From assembly GCA_025963615.1 (NCBI GenBank), contig JAOQAL010000055.1, positions 1 through 7,420 on the forward strand: DNA of 7,420 nt, given 5' to 3'. Of the stretch, positions 6,337 through 7,420 are shown piece after piece (position 1 is the first letter of the stretch; every line of letters starts with the position of its first letter). A program made the position numbers and the translations under genes. Source of the stretch: Chitinophagaceae bacterium (lineage in GTDB: Bacteria; Bacteroidota; Bacteroidia; Chitinophagales; Chitinophagaceae). The notes below the pieces were generated by a model that worked only from the letters and a program-made list of their open reading frames with translations, ran no database searches and was not told the origin of the DNA.

Positions 6337-6705
6337 TTAGGTTCCGCTCAAAGCCGATGTCACTGTCGGGCAGGTCGGCGGACACTTGATCCCGATTTCG
6401 ACAATTTTTCCTCCCCCGGAAGGTTCAATAAGCGTTGTTTTATCGGGCAAAATATCCCGGCCGTTCTCATCAATTGCTACTGCAATGATACGCACCTGTT
6501 CGTCAACTTCCATACCCAGATAAAACCGTAAACCCACCGCACCAGTCTCCGCAAGCAGGGCATCGAACGCATCGCGGTCAAAAGTCTCTGAAATAAACAG
6601 GATGTCCTTTCCCCGCATTTCCGGTATCAGGATGGCTTCTCGCTCAGAACGGTAAAGTGTAGTCATGGTAATTGCCTGGCCGAGTGTAATAAAATGGTTG
6701 CTCAT
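6337..6705 (-). CDS. Conserved-looking small hypothetical protein with CPPTCP tail, first gene of the signalling cluster
   Basis: Function unknown. The 122-residue product has no signal peptide or membrane helix and looks soluble and cytoplasmic: FITLGQAITMTTLYRSEREAIL forms a likely N-terminal helix, ETFDRDAFDALLAE a second helix, and VGLRFYLGMEVDEQVRIIAVAID two beta strands, followed by a flexible Ser/Gly-rich stretch and the tail IKCPPTCPTVTSALSGT with Cys108 and Cys112. From memory it resembles a group of Bacteroidota hypothetical proteins with the same LGQA-x-x-MTTLYR opening and a CPPxCP tail; I could not check this. The two cysteines could bind a metal, form a disulfide, or be a modified tail. 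Its stop is five bases before the membrane-protein start, so it is co-transcribed with the sensor genes and may be a ligand, modulator or partner of them. The ATG at 6705 is the natural start; no Shine-Dalgarno is present. Confidence 0.8.
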   Translation of the reverse strand: MSNHFITLGQAITMTTLYRSEREAILIPEMRGKDILFISETFDRDAFDALLAETGAVGLRFYLGMEVDEQVRIIAVAIDENGRDILPDKTTLIEPSGGGKIVEIGIKCPPTCPTVTSALSGT

Positions 6706-6995
6706 ATACGAGTGGTTTTAGTTTATGAGCAAATCAAAACAAAGCGGTCATTATATTTACAGGTGTTACTACGGAACAGCTACAGGTATTTACCGCAACG
6801 GGATGGAATAATGAGGCCAATCTTGATTAGGGAAATGAAATAGCGATTTTTTTTCATTTGTGCGTCAGGGTTAGTTCCCTTTTTTAAAATTGTATAAAGA
6901 AAATGAATGAGGCATGGAATTCTCAAGACTATAAAATTTTCCCTTCTGCATCGCTGATAACCTATTTGTCTGAACAAAAAAACTGAGTAACCCTG
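6706..6995. other. Intergenic region between the ABM-like gene and the signalling cluster
   Basis: No gene is supported. The only long minus-strand frame (6780-6977) begins at a TTG and encodes an unstructured, non-conserved-looking peptide. The 5' part of the region relative to the cluster holds the TACAGGT direct repeat and a weak promoter-like site. A T7 run follows the ABM-like stop codon on the minus strand (at 6982-6976) but without a convincing stem before it. Confidence 0.4.
6758..6793. promoter_or_regulatory. Possible operator: direct repeat TACAGGT upstream of the signalling cluster
   Basis: TACAGGTGTTAC at 6758-6769 is echoed by TACAGGTATTTAC at 6781-6793, 23 bases apart (about two helical turns), roughly 50-90 bases upstream of the first start codon of the cluster. 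Two same-face sites at this distance suit a dimeric or paired regulator. On the minus strand a TTGATTTG at 6737-6730 is one base off the Bacteroidota -7 consensus TAnnTTTG and would place transcription start about 15-20 bases before the ATG. Both could be chance. Confidence 0.25.
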
Positions 6996-7316
6996 TTAAC
7001 CTTTAATCCCGAAAAAATCTTCGGTCGATCCCACGAAAGACAGCAGTTCCAGCCTTGGTTCAGCTTCGGGTAAACTTGCCCATAATTCTGTGGAGAATTT
7101 CTTGAACGATTCCAGTGATTGCAAAAGATCGTGGGCTTCTTCATTTACAAACTGATCGAAATGCATAAATGTCTTCCCGTCTGGCATCAAAAAAGTACTG
7201 TATTTGATGCCAGGATGATTCAATTTTCTTAACTCGGCTACCACCTCTTTTATGTTTTTAATGTTAGTAGCAGCATATTCCTGGGTGGTTGTGTATTCAA
7301 CTCTGACTATTTTCAT
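6996..7316 (-). CDS. Small ABM-like (dimeric alpha-beta barrel) hypothetical protein
   Basis: The 106-residue cytoplasmic protein has the beta-alpha-beta-beta-alpha-beta pattern of ferredoxin-like dimeric barrels such as antibiotic-biosynthesis-monooxygenase-type proteins: strand 2-8 (KIVRVEY), helix 11-31, strands 37-44 and 48-54 (IKYSTFLM, KTFMHFDQF), helices 58-80 and strand 88-95. KTFMHFDQFVNEEAH is the kind of strand-to-helix segment seen in this fold. No catalytic residue can be assigned and many such proteins have no known activity. The first residues and the ATG at 7316 fit the family start. The sequence AAGGA precedes the ATG but only one base away, too close for a normal Shine-Dalgarno. 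It is separated from the signalling cluster by about 290 bases and is probably a single-gene unit. Confidence 0.75.
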   Translation of the reverse strand: MKIVRVEYTTTQEYAATNIKNIKEVVAELRKLNHPGIKYSTFLMPDGKTFMHFDQFVNEEAHDLLQSLESFKKFSTELWASLPEAEPRLELLSFVGSTEDFFGIKG

Positions 7317-7420
7317 ATCCTTATTGATTAAATAAAATTAAAGCTAATAAAAAACAGCAGGGTTCCAGGGGATAAAAACGACATTTAGATGGGGTGATTG
7401 CGACAAATTATTCAACCCGC

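Noticed and set aside
6780..6977. 65-codon minus-strand frame between the ABM-like gene and the signalling cluster
   Set aside because: It starts at TTG, has odd composition and no recognisable domain, and is probably chance in AT-rich DNA.
7317..7323. TAAGGAT before the ABM-like gene as a Shine-Dalgarno
   Set aside because: AAGGA is only one base from the ATG, too close for normal pairing, and the other starts in the window do not use such sites.

Overview
The window looks like chromosomal DNA from a member of the Bacteroidota, most likely a Chitinophagaceae-like relative. This rests on three things: a C-terminal type IX secretion (T9SS) sorting domain on the first gene, the near absence of Shine-Dalgarno sequences before the starts, and intergenic degenerate repeats built on CACAGAG and CGCAAAG words, which I associate with this phylum from memory. 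Nothing here fixes the genus.

Layout. Bases 1-240 hold an inverted pair of 8-base-periodic CACAGAG-type repeats. Bases 240-1940 (minus) encode a secreted PQQ-dependent glucose/sorbosone dehydrogenase-like enzyme with a T9SS tail. Bases 2015-2176 hold three tandem copies of a CGCAAAG-type repeat. Bases 2406-3815 (plus) encode a complete multicopper oxidase made as a lipoprotein. Bases 3816-4288 have no gene and hold two inverted copies of the same CGCAAAG repeat; one matches the innermost left copy at 44 of 45 bases, so the oxidase gene sits between near-identical inverted repeats.

Bases 4289-6705 (minus) form a tight four-gene cluster, read in the order: a 122-residue unrecognised soluble protein ending in a CPPTCP tail, a protein with about seven membrane helices, a HisKA_3-type sensor kinase with one membrane helix and no sensory domain, and a NarL/FixJ-type response regulator. 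Gaps and overlaps are +5, -40 and +10 bases, which indicates one transcript. The likely reading is that the seven-helix protein and/or the small protein supply the input that the kinase lacks. This cluster is the best candidate for an undescribed system, though only the kinase and regulator are recognisable families. Bases 6996-7316 (minus) encode a small protein that looks like a dimeric alpha-beta-barrel (ABM-type) domain, unlinked to the cluster.

The PQQ dehydrogenase and the multicopper oxidase are both predicted to lie outside the cytoplasm and both do redox chemistry, but they are divergently transcribed and separated by the repeat array, so no functional link is shown. No tRNA, rRNA, CRISPR array, transposase or phage gene was seen.
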